Positions 7,779-17,588 of a stretch of DNA of 64,000 bases are shown here, one piece after another (the stretch's first letter is position 1; the number at the start of each line of letters is the position of its first letter). The stretch is from Vibrio aestivus (GTDB taxonomy: Bacteria; Pseudomonadota; Gammaproteobacteria; Enterobacterales; Vibrionaceae). The notes beneath the pieces are model-generated. The model did not search any database. It saw only the letters and a list, made by a program, of their open reading frames with translations, and was not told where the DNA came from. The stretch is from assembly GCA_003263845.1 (NCBI GenBank), contig JYJN01000025.1:1-64000 (forward strand), in the 5' to 3' direction. The position numbers and the translations under genes are program-made.

Positions 7779-9569
7779 ATGCAATCACTTTGCAAGTTTA
7801 AAACAAGCACCTCGCTAACACAGCAAGAGCTTGATTTCGTTCTTACACCGGATGAATGTGTAAGGATGTTTTCTCGTGTTCGTCATATTAATGATGCGCT
7901 TTCAGCATTACCACCTGCATTAGCCGCTAAGATCCCTGCGTCTGGTCGTAAAGACATCTTCAGTTTGCAGACGAGTTTACGTACTCAATTAGTCAAGGCT
8001 GAATGGGTTGGGCTGGCGATCACGAAGCGAAGTACACCGCTAACATCAACCCAAATACAGCCTTTTCCGGCCTTCCAAGCGGTAATCGAGAGGCTACAGA
8101 ATCAAGCTCCACCTAAAGTGAAAAAAGCTGGTTATAAAGCGGTTACCGACGACGTTTCTTTGGCAAGAAATATACCCCATACACCAGTTGAACCATCTCC
8201 AGAAAACAAGATTGTTGTTGAGTTTGCAGGGCAGTGGTCTCCCAATGCGGCTTGCCTAGCCCTTGGCAGAAGCGAGAGTGATAAAGAAAAGGTCACCAAT
8301 GCCAAACCGGATGAGGCAAATGGCCACCGAAGCTTAGCAACGTTCAAGGATTTAGAGCCTGAACCTCGCAGCTTGTATATTAAGATCCCTTGTCTAGGGC
8401 AACCCATACCAATCATGCTAAAGCTTGCTGATGATATTGAGCCTGTGAGCAAAGACACTCAAAAAGACGAGTGGGATAACGTGCTGGTCCCAGTCTTACC
8501 CACCGCATTTATTGATGAAGAGTTTGAAGCCAAAGCCGCGTTTCAAAGTGGTTACATTTATATTGTTTGGAATGGAAAAGTATGGCGCGAACTCGCGGTA
8601 CTGCCAAACAGTTATTACAGCGATGTCGACTTGGATTACTACCGATACGGAGAAGAAAAAACGCCAGTTCTAGTTAAACGTGATAAGTACCTTGACCTCT
8701 ATCTAAGTGACCAAGATTCGCACTTCCCGATGCCAGATCATAGATTCATAGTGAAATGTGAAGATGGTAGCACTCGCACAGGAAAGTTAGACATTAATGC
8801 CTGCGCACATGTTTCCGGACTGGTAGGGGAAACAGTGCAAGTAGAGTTCCCCGACTACCAGATCGATGGAACGTCAGTGGTGGTTGAGTACCCTTTGCAA
8901 GAAGGTGAAGAAATTACCCAAGCTCTAGCCCCAAGGGAACATCAAGGGCATGCACTGTCCATGATCTGGGTACCATATAAAATACTCGGTGAGCAACAAA
9001 CCGACCTGCATTTGGTCTTTAGTGAAGGTCAGTTATCGATTGATGAGTTAACACAACTAGAAGCAGAAGATGAAGAACTCGCAGTAAGCCGAGTCAGCCT
9101 AGATACATTGAGCCTCTATTCTGAAAGTCAGGCATTTACGGGAGAAGACGACACTTTGTATGAAGTGGGGGAGTTCTCTTTATCGGCAAATTACTCTCAG
9201 TCATGTTTGACCGACAGAGCTACGGCTCTAAATGCATTGGAAGGGATGGGAGTAGCAAACGTAGTGACACCTCCACCTTGTGTCCAGCTTTCTTTAGTTT
9301 ATGAATTTGACACTGCTTACGATCGTGAGGATGACTACATACTCGTGGCAGACAGCCAAGGTGATTGGCGAGTCAAACAGGCACTTGGTAAAAAGGCGTC
9401 TAATACAGAGTCTAATGCGAGAACACTCCGTTTTGGCGTAGCTCCAAAAGAGGTAGAAAAAGTCGACATTTCTCTGGTCCGTATCAACAAAGAAAGCACG
9501 CCTTACCTCATCCGAGGGCAAGTGGCTATTGAAGAGTTGCAGTCGCAACCTGCGGGTGAGCCAGAGTGA
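7779..9569 (+). CDS. Candidate T6SS effector with MIX-like motif blocks
   Basis: This is a soluble protein of about 596 residues with no signal peptide or membrane segment. The MIX signature of T6SS effectors has three blocks (s-h-h-P-h-h, then h-R-x-G-h-h-Y-h-h, then h-h-[FY]-S-x-x-x-W). Three similar blocks occur here in that order: V-P-V-L-P-T-A-F (about residue 236), F-Q-S-G-Y-I-Y-I-V (255-263, Q replacing the usual R) and N-S-Y-Y-S-D-V-D-L (about 278, no W). The region before the motif is Lys/Glu-rich and flexible. The C-terminal 250 residues are beta-rich with no recognised toxin fold. The start is ATG 7779, with GGAG eight bases upstream; a longer TTG form from 7662 lacks a site. Its position beside vasH/clpV, followed by lipoprotein genes, is what an effector-immunity module would look like. 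The effector role is inferred. Confidence 0.5.
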   Translation: MQSLCKFKTSTSLTQQELDFVLTPDECVRMFSRVRHINDALSALPPALAAKIPASGRKDIFSLQTSLRTQLVKAEWVGLAITKRSTPLTSTQIQPFPAFQAVIERLQNQAPPKVKKAGYKAVTDDVSLARNIPHTPVEPSPENKIVVEFAGQWSPNAACLALGRSESDKEKVTNAKPDEANGHRSLATFKDLEPEPRSLYIKIPCLGQPIPIMLKLADDIEPVSKDTQKDEWDNVLVPVLPTAFIDEEFEAKAAFQSGYIYIVWNGKVWRELAVLPNSYYSDVDLDYYRYGEEKTPVLVKRDKYLDLYLSDQDSHFPMPDHRFIVKCEDGSTRTGKLDINACAHVSGLVGETVQVEFPDYQIDGTSVVVEYPLQEGEEITQALAPREHQGHALSMIWVPYKILGEQQTDLHLVFSEGQLSIDELTQLEAEDEELAVSRVSLDTLSLYSESQAFTGEDDTLYEVGEFSLSANYSQSCLTDRATALNALEGMGVANVVTPPPCVQLSLVYEFDTAYDREDDYILVADSQGDWRVKQALGKKASNTESNARTLRFGVAPKEVEKVDISLVRINKESTPYLIRGQVAIEELQSQPAGEPE

Positions 9570-9582
9570 CCAAGGAACCAAA

Positions 9583-10733
9583 ATGAAACGTTACAGTTGG
9601 TTACTCGCAGTAGTGGCTGTTTTGCTGTTTGGTTGCGGCGATGACAGTAAGCCGGATCAAACCGCGCAGGAAGTAGAACCCGAATGGAAGTCTTGGCCTA
9701 AAGTGTTACAGCCAGCGTTGTATAGCTATCTCGATTTGTATGGTGAAGAGCCTATCCCTTATAAACGAGATATGTTGGAGAGCATAACAGTATTCTTTAT
9801 TACCCAAACAATTTATTTGCTTACGATATTCCCAAAGCCAAAGAGTGGCAGCGTGAAGTGTATACGGGGGAAACCTTTGAGCAAATTCGTTTTTTGGGCG
9901 TTGCCAGTAATCGTAAGTATGATTCTGATGCAGACAGATACGAGAAACGTCAAAAAGTTTGGAGTATGAATCTGGACGGCACCGATTTGCGGTTGGTCTA
10001 TGACCAGCGTGAAATTGCTGGTGATGCGGCGATGTCTCCTAACGGGCGCTATCTAGCGGTGAACACTTTTGATCCCGAAGTCGAATACAAAACAGATTAT
10101 CTTGTGGTTGATATGAAAACGGGCGAGTCGATTCTTCTAAACAATGAACACGAATATAAGACTCAGTTCAGCTGGACAGACGATAGCCGTTACGTGTTTT
10201 TTGGTGAGGGGTGGGATGGCTGGAAGCGGTTTGATACCCAAACCAAACAGATTGAGGATTTCTCAGATATGTCTAGAGGTATTGAAATGCAATTTCTTGG
10301 CAATACTCGAGTGGTGGTCAACACATATGGCATTGATCTTTATAAAGGTCAAACCGAGGAACAGATAGCAGAAACCATCACGTTTGGTGACGAGACGACT
10401 CCCCACCCAGTGATGCATGCACAGCAAAGGCTCGTAGTCGTGGATAAGACATCAAGCGTGGCTTCTATGTTTGCTCTGGGGGGAGAAATGACCGTAGATT
10501 TGAATACGCGAGAGTTTACTTACATTCCTAGGGTGAGCCGGAGATGTATGAAAGGTGTTGCCTCATCAGGTAATAGCTTGGTTTTAACGAGTTATTTGAT
10601 TTATGAGCCCGACAGTTGTCAGCTTAAAGGTATTAGACAGTTGTTCACAGAAGATGCAGAAGTAATGAACTTTGGTGGCCGAGAGATCTACGGCTTCCAC
10701 GGGAAAGAGGTGGTTTATGAATCAGCTCACTAG
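9583..10733 (+). CDS. Lipoprotein with beta-propeller-like repeats, copy A (frameshift near 9778); candidate immunity protein
   Basis: A lipoprotein signal peptide (L-L-A-V-V-A-V-L-L-F-G-C-G) precedes an acidic linker and a body with TolB/WD40-type propeller blades: M-N-L-D-G-T-D-L-R-L, then M-S-P-N-G-R-Y-L-A-V, then S-W-T-D-D-S-R-Y-V-F-F. It begins 13 bases after the effector candidate, with AAGGA before the ATG. Compared with the intact paralogue at 10904 it lacks one G (ATGTTGG against ATGTTGGG near 9778), which breaks the frame. Restored length is about 383 aa, equal to copy B. The central part is nearly identical to copy B while the N- and C-terminal parts differ. The product is likely periplasmic and membrane-anchored, fitting immunity to a periplasm- or membrane-acting effector, but that is inference. 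Confidence 0.6.
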
Positions 10734-10884
10734 AACACTGCAAGGTAGCAGCGAGCTAGCGGCTGTCAATTTATCAATGAACCACAAGCAAGCCACTGCC
10801 TATTCATTTATGAACCGCTTTCAGCAAAGCCTTTTGAGCACGACTTTTCGTAAGAATAAACAAAAATTTGAAATCAAAATATAA
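10717..10884 (+). CDS. Doubtful small ORF between the lipoprotein copies
   Basis: A 55-residue frame starts at an ATG inside the end of lipoprotein copy A and runs into the spacer (L-Q-G-S-S-E-L-A-A-V-N-L-S-M). It has no convincing ribosome binding site and no recognised domain. The spacer after copy B is unrelated. It may be debris from the duplication that produced the two lipoproteins. Confidence 0.15.
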   Translation: MNQLTRTLQGSSELAAVNLSMNHKQATAYSFMNRFQQSLLSTTFRKNKQKFEIKI

Positions 10885-10903
10885 CAATAAACAAGGAACC
10901 AAA

Positions 10904-12055
10904 ATGAAACGTTACAGTTGGTTACTGGCAGTAGTCTCGGTGTTGCTGTTTGGTTGCGGCGATAACAGTAAGCCGGAGCAAACCGCGCAAGAAGTAGAGC
11001 CTGAGTGGAAATCTTGGCCCAGTGTTAATTCCCCAAGCATGACTAGCTACCGTCGGTTGTTTGGTGAAGAACCTATCCCATATAGGCGTGAAATGTTGGG
11101 AGATCACAATAGCATTCTTTACTACCCAAACAACTTATTTGCTTACGATATTCCCAAAGCCAAAGAGTGGCAGCGTGAAGTGTATACCGGAGAACCCTTT
11201 GAACAAATCCGTTTTCTGGGTGTAGCTAGAAATCGTAATTTAACGTCTGATGCGGATAGCTACGAAAAGCGAAAGAAAGTTTGGAGTATGAATCTAGACG
11301 GCACCGATTTGCGGTTGGTCTATGACCAGCGAGAAATTGCTGGTGATGTAGCCATGTCTCCCAATGGGCGCTATCTAGCGGTGAACACTTTTGATCCCGA
11401 ACTCGAATACAAAACAGATTACCTTGTGGTTGATATGGAAACGGGCGAATCGATTCTTCTAAACAATGAACACGAATATAAGACTCAGTTCAGCTGGACA
11501 GACGATAGCCGTTACGTGTTTTTTGGTGAGGGATGGGATGGCTGGAAGCGGTTTGATACCCAAACCAAACAGATTGAAGATTTTTCAGGTATGTCGCGTG
11601 GTATTGAAATGCAATTTGTAGGCGATATGCGTGTTGTCGTCAAAGCTTCTCGATTAACTTTGTATGAAGGGCAAACAGAGAACATTATTGGAGGCCCGAT
11701 CTTATTCGGAGATGAAACAACGCCACAAAAGATTATGCATACCAGTAGTAAACACATCGTCGTAGATAAAACTTCAGATATGGTATCAATGTTTGCTCAA
11801 GGTGATGAGACAACCGTTGACGTAAGTACGTTAAAGTTTAACTATTTTGAGAGAGTCGCCAGAACGTGTTTGAAAGGCGTGTATTCTGCAAATAGGGACT
11901 TAATGCTCACCAGTTACCTAATCTATGATACTGCGAACTGTAAGTTGAGAGGAGTCAGGCAATTGTTTACAGAAGGCTCAGAGATCATGATGTTTGGTGG
12001 TCGAGAGATCTACGGCTTCCACGGGAAAGAGGTAGTTTATGAATCAGCTCACTAG
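10904..12055 (+). CDS. Lipoprotein with beta-propeller-like repeats, copy B; candidate immunity protein
   Basis: This intact 383-residue paralogue of the preceding gene has the same lipobox (L-L-F-G-C-G) and the same ribosome-binding context (ACAAGGAACCAAAATG). The blades M-N-L-D-G-T-D-L-R, S-P-N-G-R-Y-L-A-V and D-D-S-R-Y-V-F-F are shared almost unchanged with copy A. The segment after about residue 255 has diverged. Both copies end in E-I-Y-G-F-H-G-K-E-V-V-Y-E. The gene ends at a bidirectional terminator shared with vasH. Tandem immunity paralogues with conserved cores and divergent faces are common in effector-immunity loci, so this fits an immunity role, unproven here. Confidence 0.65.
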   Translation: MKRYSWLLAVVSVLLFGCGDNSKPEQTAQEVEPEWKSWPSVNSPSMTSYRRLFGEEPIPYRREMLGDHNSILYYPNNLFAYDIPKAKEWQREVYTGEPFEQIRFLGVARNRNLTSDADSYEKRKKVWSMNLDGTDLRLVYDQREIAGDVAMSPNGRYLAVNTFDPELEYKTDYLVVDMETGESILLNNEHEYKTQFSWTDDSRYVFFGEGWDGWKRFDTQTKQIEDFSGMSRGIEMQFVGDMRVVVKASRLTLYEGQTENIIGGPILFGDETTPQKIMHTSSKHIVVDKTSDMVSMFAQGDETTVDVSTLKFNYFERVARTCLKGVYSANRDLMLTSYLIYDTANCKLRGVRQLFTEGSEIMMFGGREIYGFHGKEVVYESAH

Positions 12056-12145
12056 ATCTTGAATAACTCGAAATTTTGGAACATTCGAAAGTCATGATTA
12101 TCTCACAGCCTTCTTCTAACGCAATAATAGACGTCGTATAAGATT

Positions 12146-12188
12146 AAGCAGCCCCTAGACATTGCGTTAGAGGCTGCTCGCTTTTTCG
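12146..12188. terminator. Bidirectional terminator between the lipoprotein B and vasH genes
   Basis: AGCAGCC pairs with GGCTGCT around a loop and is followed by CGCTTTTT on the plus strand. It separates convergent genes. Confidence 0.6.
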
Positions 12189-12207
12189 CACAACTTCAGT
12201 TGTTAAC

Positions 12208-13862
12208 TTAATCTGCAGTTGTAATCTCATACTTACGCATTTTGTGATTCAGGGTACTTAACGGCAGTGCAAGCTGTTCGGCAACGCGCTTAGTTTGCCA
12301 GTTACAGGCTTGTAAGCAATCGAGAATAACGTTGCGTTCATAGTTGCCCACGGCCTCCTTCAAGCTGCTTTCTTTCAACCCATCGCCATTAGTAGTCGGA
12401 TTTGTTGGCTGGCTTTCGATTGGGCTTGGTATAGCTTGAATCGGTTCAGGTGATACGGCTTGGCTTGCAGTAGACAGTGGCGCGGTTTCAGGGACTTGTT
12501 CACCAAATTCAATGTGAGAAATGGTCTCAAAGTCTGATAGCAGCACCGATCGTTCAATGATGTTTTTAAGCTCTCTGACATTGCCTGGGTAGCTGTATTC
12601 ACTGAGTTGTTTACGAGCGTTAGCACTTAATCCAGGGTCTTGTGACAAGTTTAGCTTGGCTGACATTTGGCTAACAAAATGCTCCGACAGTGGAAGTATG
12701 TCGTCAACTCGTTCACGTAGTGGCGGCAGAGTGACAGGAAATACATTGAGTCGGTAGAACAGGTCAGCGCGGAACTCTCCGTTTTTGATTTTTTCCATTA
12801 AGTGGCAGTGAGTCGCGGCGATGACGCGTACATCAACAGAGATCTCTTTACTGGCTCCTACTGGTCTAAGTTTTCGCTCTTGCAGCACTCGTAGCAGTTT
12901 AGCTTGAAGGAGCATCGGCATGTCGCCAATTTCATCCAAAAACAGTGTGCCGCCATTGGCTGCCTCAAACAAACCGACTTTATCTTTATCAGCTCCAGTG
13001 AAGGCGCCTTTTTTGTGACCAAATAGCTCTGATTCAAGCAACTGCTCGGGTATTGCCGCACAGTTTTGCACAATGAGTGGCTGTTCGGAGCGACTTGAGT
13101 TGTTGTGAAGGTATTGAGCGATAACTTCTTTGCCTGCGCCGGTTTCGCCTCGAATGAGGACATCGACCGGTAGAGCCAAGATTTTGTCGATACGCTGCAA
13201 GACATTTAGCATTGCTTCGCTCTCCGCAATCGGGCCGTTGTAGCGTTTTTGAGTCCGCTGTTTTAGTTGGGAGTTTTCTCGCTGAAGAGCTTGGTTATCA
13301 GCGCTCAGATTGCGAATGACTTGTCCGTGCTGCTCTAGCCAAATCGCTTGTCTGATGTGACTTGCGGCAATTTTAACAAACTCGGTGAGCACCGCTTCGT
13401 TGTCTATCACTTTAAGGTCAATAAGCACCAATAAACCTACGGTGTTATGGTTGTCATCCACCAGTGGCCATGCTAGTAAATTTTGGCTTTTTTGGCCCAG
13501 TGATTTTTCTACACCATAGACAAGTTCACAGTCATACCCATTGTACTGATACAAATCGTTGATGAGCACAACCTCACCATTTTGAATGGCGTAACTAAAT
13601 GGGTCGGTTTCGCTGCTGTGCTCAAAAGCCAGCGGTTGCCATGGGTGATTAGCAACGGCAGTTCGTTGTTGTGCGCAGCACTGGGAATCATGGCTTCGCC
13701 CGTTTGGTCGAGTACGTATATCACCCCATGGTTAGCAAAGGTAATTTGCCGAGCCGCGGTGAGTACTGCGTCCAAACTTTGGGAAAGCTGGCTGCGATCA
13801 GCCAAAGACTGGCTGATCGCGAGTAGTGCATCGCTTAAGTCGTTATGACTAGCTGAATGCAT
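12208..13862 (-). CDS. vasH: VasH, sigma-54-dependent T6SS activator (frameshift near 13650)
   Basis: This bacterial enhancer-binding protein works with sigma-54 to switch on T6SS genes. An N-terminal GAF-like sensor region (about 1-180) is followed by the AAA+ domain with Walker A G-E-T-G-A-G-K-E, the sigma-54-contacting G-A-F-T-G-A loop, and L-F-L-D-E-I-G-D-M for Walker B. A C-terminal Fis-type helix-turn-helix ends in L-N-H-K-M-R-K-Y-E. Restored length is about 551 aa. The frame shifts inside the GAF region (about 13630-13660), where L-P-L-L passes to A-N-H-P-W-Q-P-L-A-F-E in another frame. The start is ATG 13862 with AAGGA nine bases upstream. It overlaps the end of clpV, so the two are translationally linked. 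V. parahaemolyticus VP1391 is the positional counterpart as I recall it. A sigma-54 promoter before hcp is its likely target. Confidence 0.9.
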
Positions 13863-16527
13863 AACTGATGGTTCCTTGTTCATCCACAGATATGTCGATG
13901 TGGCTGTGCTCTTCCTCTTTGTCGTGAGTCAGTAGTTGGGTAGAAAGCTGCGGCAACAGTTGACGATTAATCACTGCGTCAATGTTGCGCGCTCCGGTTT
14001 CTGCCAATCGACAGTTGCCAAGTACGAATTCGACAAGATCATCACTATAACGAAGAGCTAGCTTATGATGGCTCTCCAAGCGTTCAGAAACTTTACGCAG
14101 TTTGTGGTGGATGATGTCTGTCATTGCAGCATCAGATAGAGGAATAAATGGCAACACTGACATACGCGCCAACAGAGCCGGTTTGAAGTGCTGATTCAGT
14201 GTTGGTCTAATCGCTTCTGCAATGACACCCGCTTGAATATCGCTAGATTGCTGGACGAGTGACTCGATCTCATGGGTTGCAAGGTTACTGGTCATAATGA
14301 TTAGCGTATTCTTAAAGTCGATACTGCGACCTTCACCGTCATTTAGAGTGCCCTTGTCAAAGACCTGGTAGAAGAGGTTGAGTACTTCTGGGTCGGCTTT
14401 TTCAACTTCATCAAGCAGCACCACTGAATAAGGGCGCTGACGTACAGCCTCGGTTAGCATGCCACCTTCACCGTAACCCACGTAGCCCGGAGGCGAACCG
14501 ATTAATCGAGAAACAGTGTGCTTCTCTTGGAATTCCGACATGTTGATGGTGGTCATGAAACGTTCACCGCCAAACAGTTGGTCAGCAATCGCACGCGCGG
14601 TTTCAGTTTTACCTACGCCACTTGGGCCGACTAGAAGGAATACGCCAGTTGGCGCATCTGGGTTACCTAGGCCTGCTTTAGCTGTTTGAATACCTTCTGC
14701 CAAAGCATCAATGGCGTACTCTTGGCCTTTAATGCTTTCAATCAGGTTTGATTTAAGCTTAAGCGTAGTCTCTGCTTCATCTTGCAGCATTTTACCCATT
14801 GGAATACCCGTCCAGTCAGAGATAACGTGGCTGACTTCATCTGGGCCAACTTCGAAGTGAACCAGTGGGTTTCCTTGACGTGTCGCGTCTAATTGCTCTT
14901 GGCAAGCGGCGATTTCGATTCGTACCTCTTCTTCAGTTAGGTGCGAGAACTCAGAAGCTTCGACATCAACTTCATCGAGCACTTCTTCTGTTACTTCTTC
15001 GTCAGCTTGCGGCGGGAGAACCAAATCATGTAAGTGAGAACGCAGAGCAATCATGCGGTTGATGTGTTCTTTTTCAGTTTGCCACTGGCTTTCAAGCGCA
15101 GTGAGCTCTTCGCTCACATCTTGGATTTTGGTTTTTAGCTCAGGGATCGTTGCAAGGCTGTGCTTATCACCCGTTTGCTGAAGAGAATCGCGTTCAAGTG
15201 CCTCAAGTTCACGAGTTAGAGCTGCTTTCTCTTGTTGTAAGGTTTCAACTGCCGCAGGTACTGCGTTTAAGCTGATGTTTACACGCGCACAGGCTGTATC
15301 AAGTACATCGATCGCTTTGTCGGGTAGTTGTCGGCCAGAAATATAACGTGCTGACAATGCCGCTGCAGAGGTAATGGCATCATCTCGTACATAGACGTTA
15401 TGCGCTTTTTCATACGCAGGGCGTAGACCACGAATGATTAATGCTGCTTCACTTGGTGATGGCTCATCCAATTTAACTAGCTGGAAGCGACGTGCAAGCG
15501 CTGGATCTTTCTCAAAGTATTTTTTGTATTCGGACCAAGTGGTTGCTGCAATCGTTTTAACTTCACCGCGAGCAAGAGCGGGTTTAAGTAGGTTTGCCGC
15601 GTCACTACCGCCTGCTTGGTTGCCTCCACCCACAAGGGTGTGTGCTTCGTCAATGAACAGAATGATTGGCGTAGGTGAGTTTTTTACTTCATCGAGTACG
15701 GCATTAAGACGTTTTTCGAACTCACCTTTAACGCTTGCTCCGGCTTGTAGCAGCCCCATATCAAGTCCGTAAAGCTCGACGCCTTTTAGATTGTCGGGAA
15801 CTTCACCTTGGACGATTTTAAGCGCAAGGCCTTCAACGACTGCTGTTTTACCGACACCTGGTTCGCCGACTGCAATAGGGTTGTTTTTACGGCGGCGAGC
15901 AAGAATATCAACAATTTGGCGAATTTCTTGATCACGACAAAAAACAGGGTCTATCTCACCTTTACGAGCTTTACCTGTGAAGTCGGTGGTGAATTTGCTT
16001 AACGCAGAACCTTCTTCTCGTGCCTCTTTACTTTCGGAGGTAGCCACGTGCGCTTCAATAGAGTGGCTGGTGAGCTCGGCAAAGTTACGTTTCAAAGAAT
16101 CAGGGTTAACTGATTCAAGGATTGAAGCGTACCCATGCTGTCCGTAACGTAGTGGATTGCTGACTAAGGTAAGTAATAGGGCACCAGAGCGAATTTGAGT
16201 TTGAGATAAGTCCAGAGATGAAACTAGCCAACTTTCCTGCAGCCATTCAATTAACAACGAAGAAAAAACTGGCTTAGCACCACTCCCACTGCCGTTGTTG
16301 TCAAGGGTTGAACGAATAGACTGTCTGAGTAGGTTTTCTGAGCACTCAAAATGGGTTAGTAACACATCGAAGTCGCTATTTGGTCGTTCTAATAAGCTTA
16401 GGAGGTAATGCTCGATTTGAACTTCTGTTGCCTTTTCGGCGACTGCTAAAGCAGCAGCATCTTCTAGCGCTACCTTTGCTATAGGATGAAGCCGTTCAAT
16501 TAAAGAAGAAAGGTTGATGTTTATCAT
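13849..16527 (-). CDS. tssH: ClpV (TssH), T6SS sheath-disassembling AAA+ ATPase
   Basis: ClpV recycles contracted TssB/TssC sheaths in the cytoplasm. The 892-residue protein has the N-terminal Clp domain that binds TssC. The first AAA+ domain has Walker A G-E-P-G-V-G-K-T at residues 221-228 (most ClpB-type proteins have GE-A/P-GVGKT) and Walker B L-F-I-D-E-A-H. An acidic coiled-coil middle region follows, then the second AAA+ domain with G-P-S-G-V-G-K-T near residue 630. The length is typical for ClpV. The gene is intact and lies upstream of vasH with overlapping ends. It is divergent from hcp across a 472-base intergenic region. Confidence 0.95.
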   Translation of the reverse strand: MININLSSLIERLHPIAKVALEDAAALAVAEKATEVQIEHYLLSLLERPNSDFDVLLTHFECSENLLRQSIRSTLDNNGSGSGAKPVFSSLLIEWLQESWLVSSLDLSQTQIRSGALLLTLVSNPLRYGQHGYASILESVNPDSLKRNFAELTSHSIEAHVATSESKEAREEGSALSKFTTDFTGKARKGEIDPVFCRDQEIRQIVDILARRRKNNPIAVGEPGVGKTAVVEGLALKIVQGEVPDNLKGVELYGLDMGLLQAGASVKGEFEKRLNAVLDEVKNSPTPIILFIDEAHTLVGGGNQAGGSDAANLLKPALARGEVKTIAATTWSEYKKYFEKDPALARRFQLVKLDEPSPSEAALIIRGLRPAYEKAHNVYVRDDAITSAAALSARYISGRQLPDKAIDVLDTACARVNISLNAVPAAVETLQQEKAALTRELEALERDSLQQTGDKHSLATIPELKTKIQDVSEELTALESQWQTEKEHINRMIALRSHLHDLVLPPQADEEVTEEVLDEVDVEASEFSHLTEEEVRIEIAACQEQLDATRQGNPLVHFEVGPDEVSHVISDWTGIPMGKMLQDEAETTLKLKSNLIESIKGQEYAIDALAEGIQTAKAGLGNPDAPTGVFLLVGPSGVGKTETARAIADQLFGGERFMTTINMSEFQEKHTVSRLIGSPPGYVGYGEGGMLTEAVRQRPYSVVLLDEVEKADPEVLNLFYQVFDKGTLNDGEGRSIDFKNTLIIMTSNLATHEIESLVQQSSDIQAGVIAEAIRPTLNQHFKPALLARMSVLPFIPLSDAAMTDIIHHKLRKVSERLESHHKLALRYSDDLVEFVLGNCRLAETGARNIDAVINRQLLPQLSTQLLTHDKEEEHSHIDISVDEQGTISYAFS

Positions 16528-16905
16528 AATCTTGTATTTCGCTATTTTCTGTATTAACTGGATTTAAAATTGGCAAGAATTATACAAAATAAGCCTCTTT
16601 GATTTTTTGTATGCGTTATTTTTACTATTGTAAATTAGGTGTTTTATTGCTTGTTTTATTCATTCTGTATCAATAACCCTGAACTCAGGAGAGTAAATGA
16701 TTTAATTACTAGTAATTCTGCCTTATTTCTTGGTTTATATGACTTTTTTTAATGTTCTAATCTTGGTTAAAATACCTTTTTATTTTTGATCTAATAAATT
16801 AATATTCGATCTAATATTTTGGATTAAATAATAATTTATTGCGCTATTGTGTTTTATGTTTTTAGTGAGATTCTTCTAACTTGTTGTTTTTGAACGATAT
16901 AAAAG

Positions 16906-16922
16906 TTGGCATGCGAATTGTA
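16906..16922 (+). promoter_or_regulatory. Sigma-54 promoter of the hcp operon
   Basis: TTGGCATGCGAATTGTA has the -24 GG (16908-16909) and -12 GT (16920-16921) separated by ten bases, the required sigma-54 spacing. It is close to the consensus TGGCACG-N4-TTGC. It lies about 79 bases before the hcp start and is divergent from clpV. The rest of 16528-16999 is very AT-rich and probably holds the VasH-binding enhancer; I see no gene there. Confidence 0.75.
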
Positions 16923-16999
16923 TTAGAGATATCAAGTCGCGATGATAAGCGATTTGGTGATTAAACGATTTTATAGATTGAATTAAGAAGGAAATTACG

Positions 17000-17518
17000 A
17001 TGCCAACTCCAGCATATATGTCAGTTACAGGTGAAACTCAAGGCGATATCACTAAAGATGCATTCTCAGCGGATTCTGTAGGTAACTCTTGGCAGGAAGC
17101 TCACCTAGATGAGTTCCTAGTACAAGAACTTGATCACGTACTAACGATTCCACGTGATCCACAAAGTGGTCAGCCAACTGGTCAGCGTGTTCACAAGCCA
17201 GTTGTTGTAACAAAAGTTCAAGACCGCAGCTCTCCACTGCTATTCAACGCTTTGGTTTCTGGTGAGAAGCTTCCTGAGTGTCAAATCCGTTTTTACCGTA
17301 CTTCTGTACAAGGTAAACAAGAGCACTACTACACAATCAAACTGATCGATGCACTGCTTGTTGACATGGAAACTCGTATGGCTCACTGCCAAGACGCATC
17401 AACTTCTGACCGTGTAACTGAAGAAGTGCTTAAGTTCACTTACCGTGCAATTGAAGTGACACACGAAAATTGTGGTACTGCGGGTAACGATGACTGGCGC
17501 GCTCCTCGCGAAGCATAA
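17000..17518 (+). CDS. hcp: Hcp (TssD), T6SS tube protein
   Basis: Hcp hexamers stack to form the inner tube that is fired by sheath contraction. The 172-residue product has the usual Hcp length and order: an N-terminal P-A-Y-M-S-V-T-G-E-T-Q-G-D-I strand, H-K-P-V-V-V-T-K-V-Q-D in the middle, and F-T-Y-R-A-I-E-V-T-H near the end. AAGGAAA sits before the ATG. It is the first gene of the main operon, directly behind the sigma-54 promoter, and is followed by a hairpin that may raise its mRNA level over that of vgrG. Confidence 0.97.
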   Translation: MPTPAYMSVTGETQGDITKDAFSADSVGNSWQEAHLDEFLVQELDHVLTIPRDPQSGQPTGQRVHKPVVVTKVQDRSSPLLFNALVSGEKLPECQIRFYRTSVQGKQEHYYTIKLIDALLVDMETRMAHCQDASTSDRVTEEVLKFTYRAIEVTHENCGTAGNDDWRAPREA

Positions 17519-17536
17519 TAGTAGAAATATGTTGTC

Positions 17537-17566
17537 AGGGTCAGTCGTCGACTGGCCCTATTTTGA
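17537..17566 (+). terminator. Hairpin/attenuator between hcp and vgrG
   Basis: AGGGTCAGTC pairs with GACTGGCCCT (one G-U pair) around a 3-base loop, followed by ATTTTGATT. The T-run is weak, so partial read-through into vgrG is expected. Confidence 0.55.
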
Positions 17567-17588
17567 TTATTAGCATCAGGTAAAAGAT

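Noticed and set aside
15434-15772. Plus-strand ORF inside clpV
   Set aside because: It is the shadow of the intact clpV coding strand and has no ribosome binding site.
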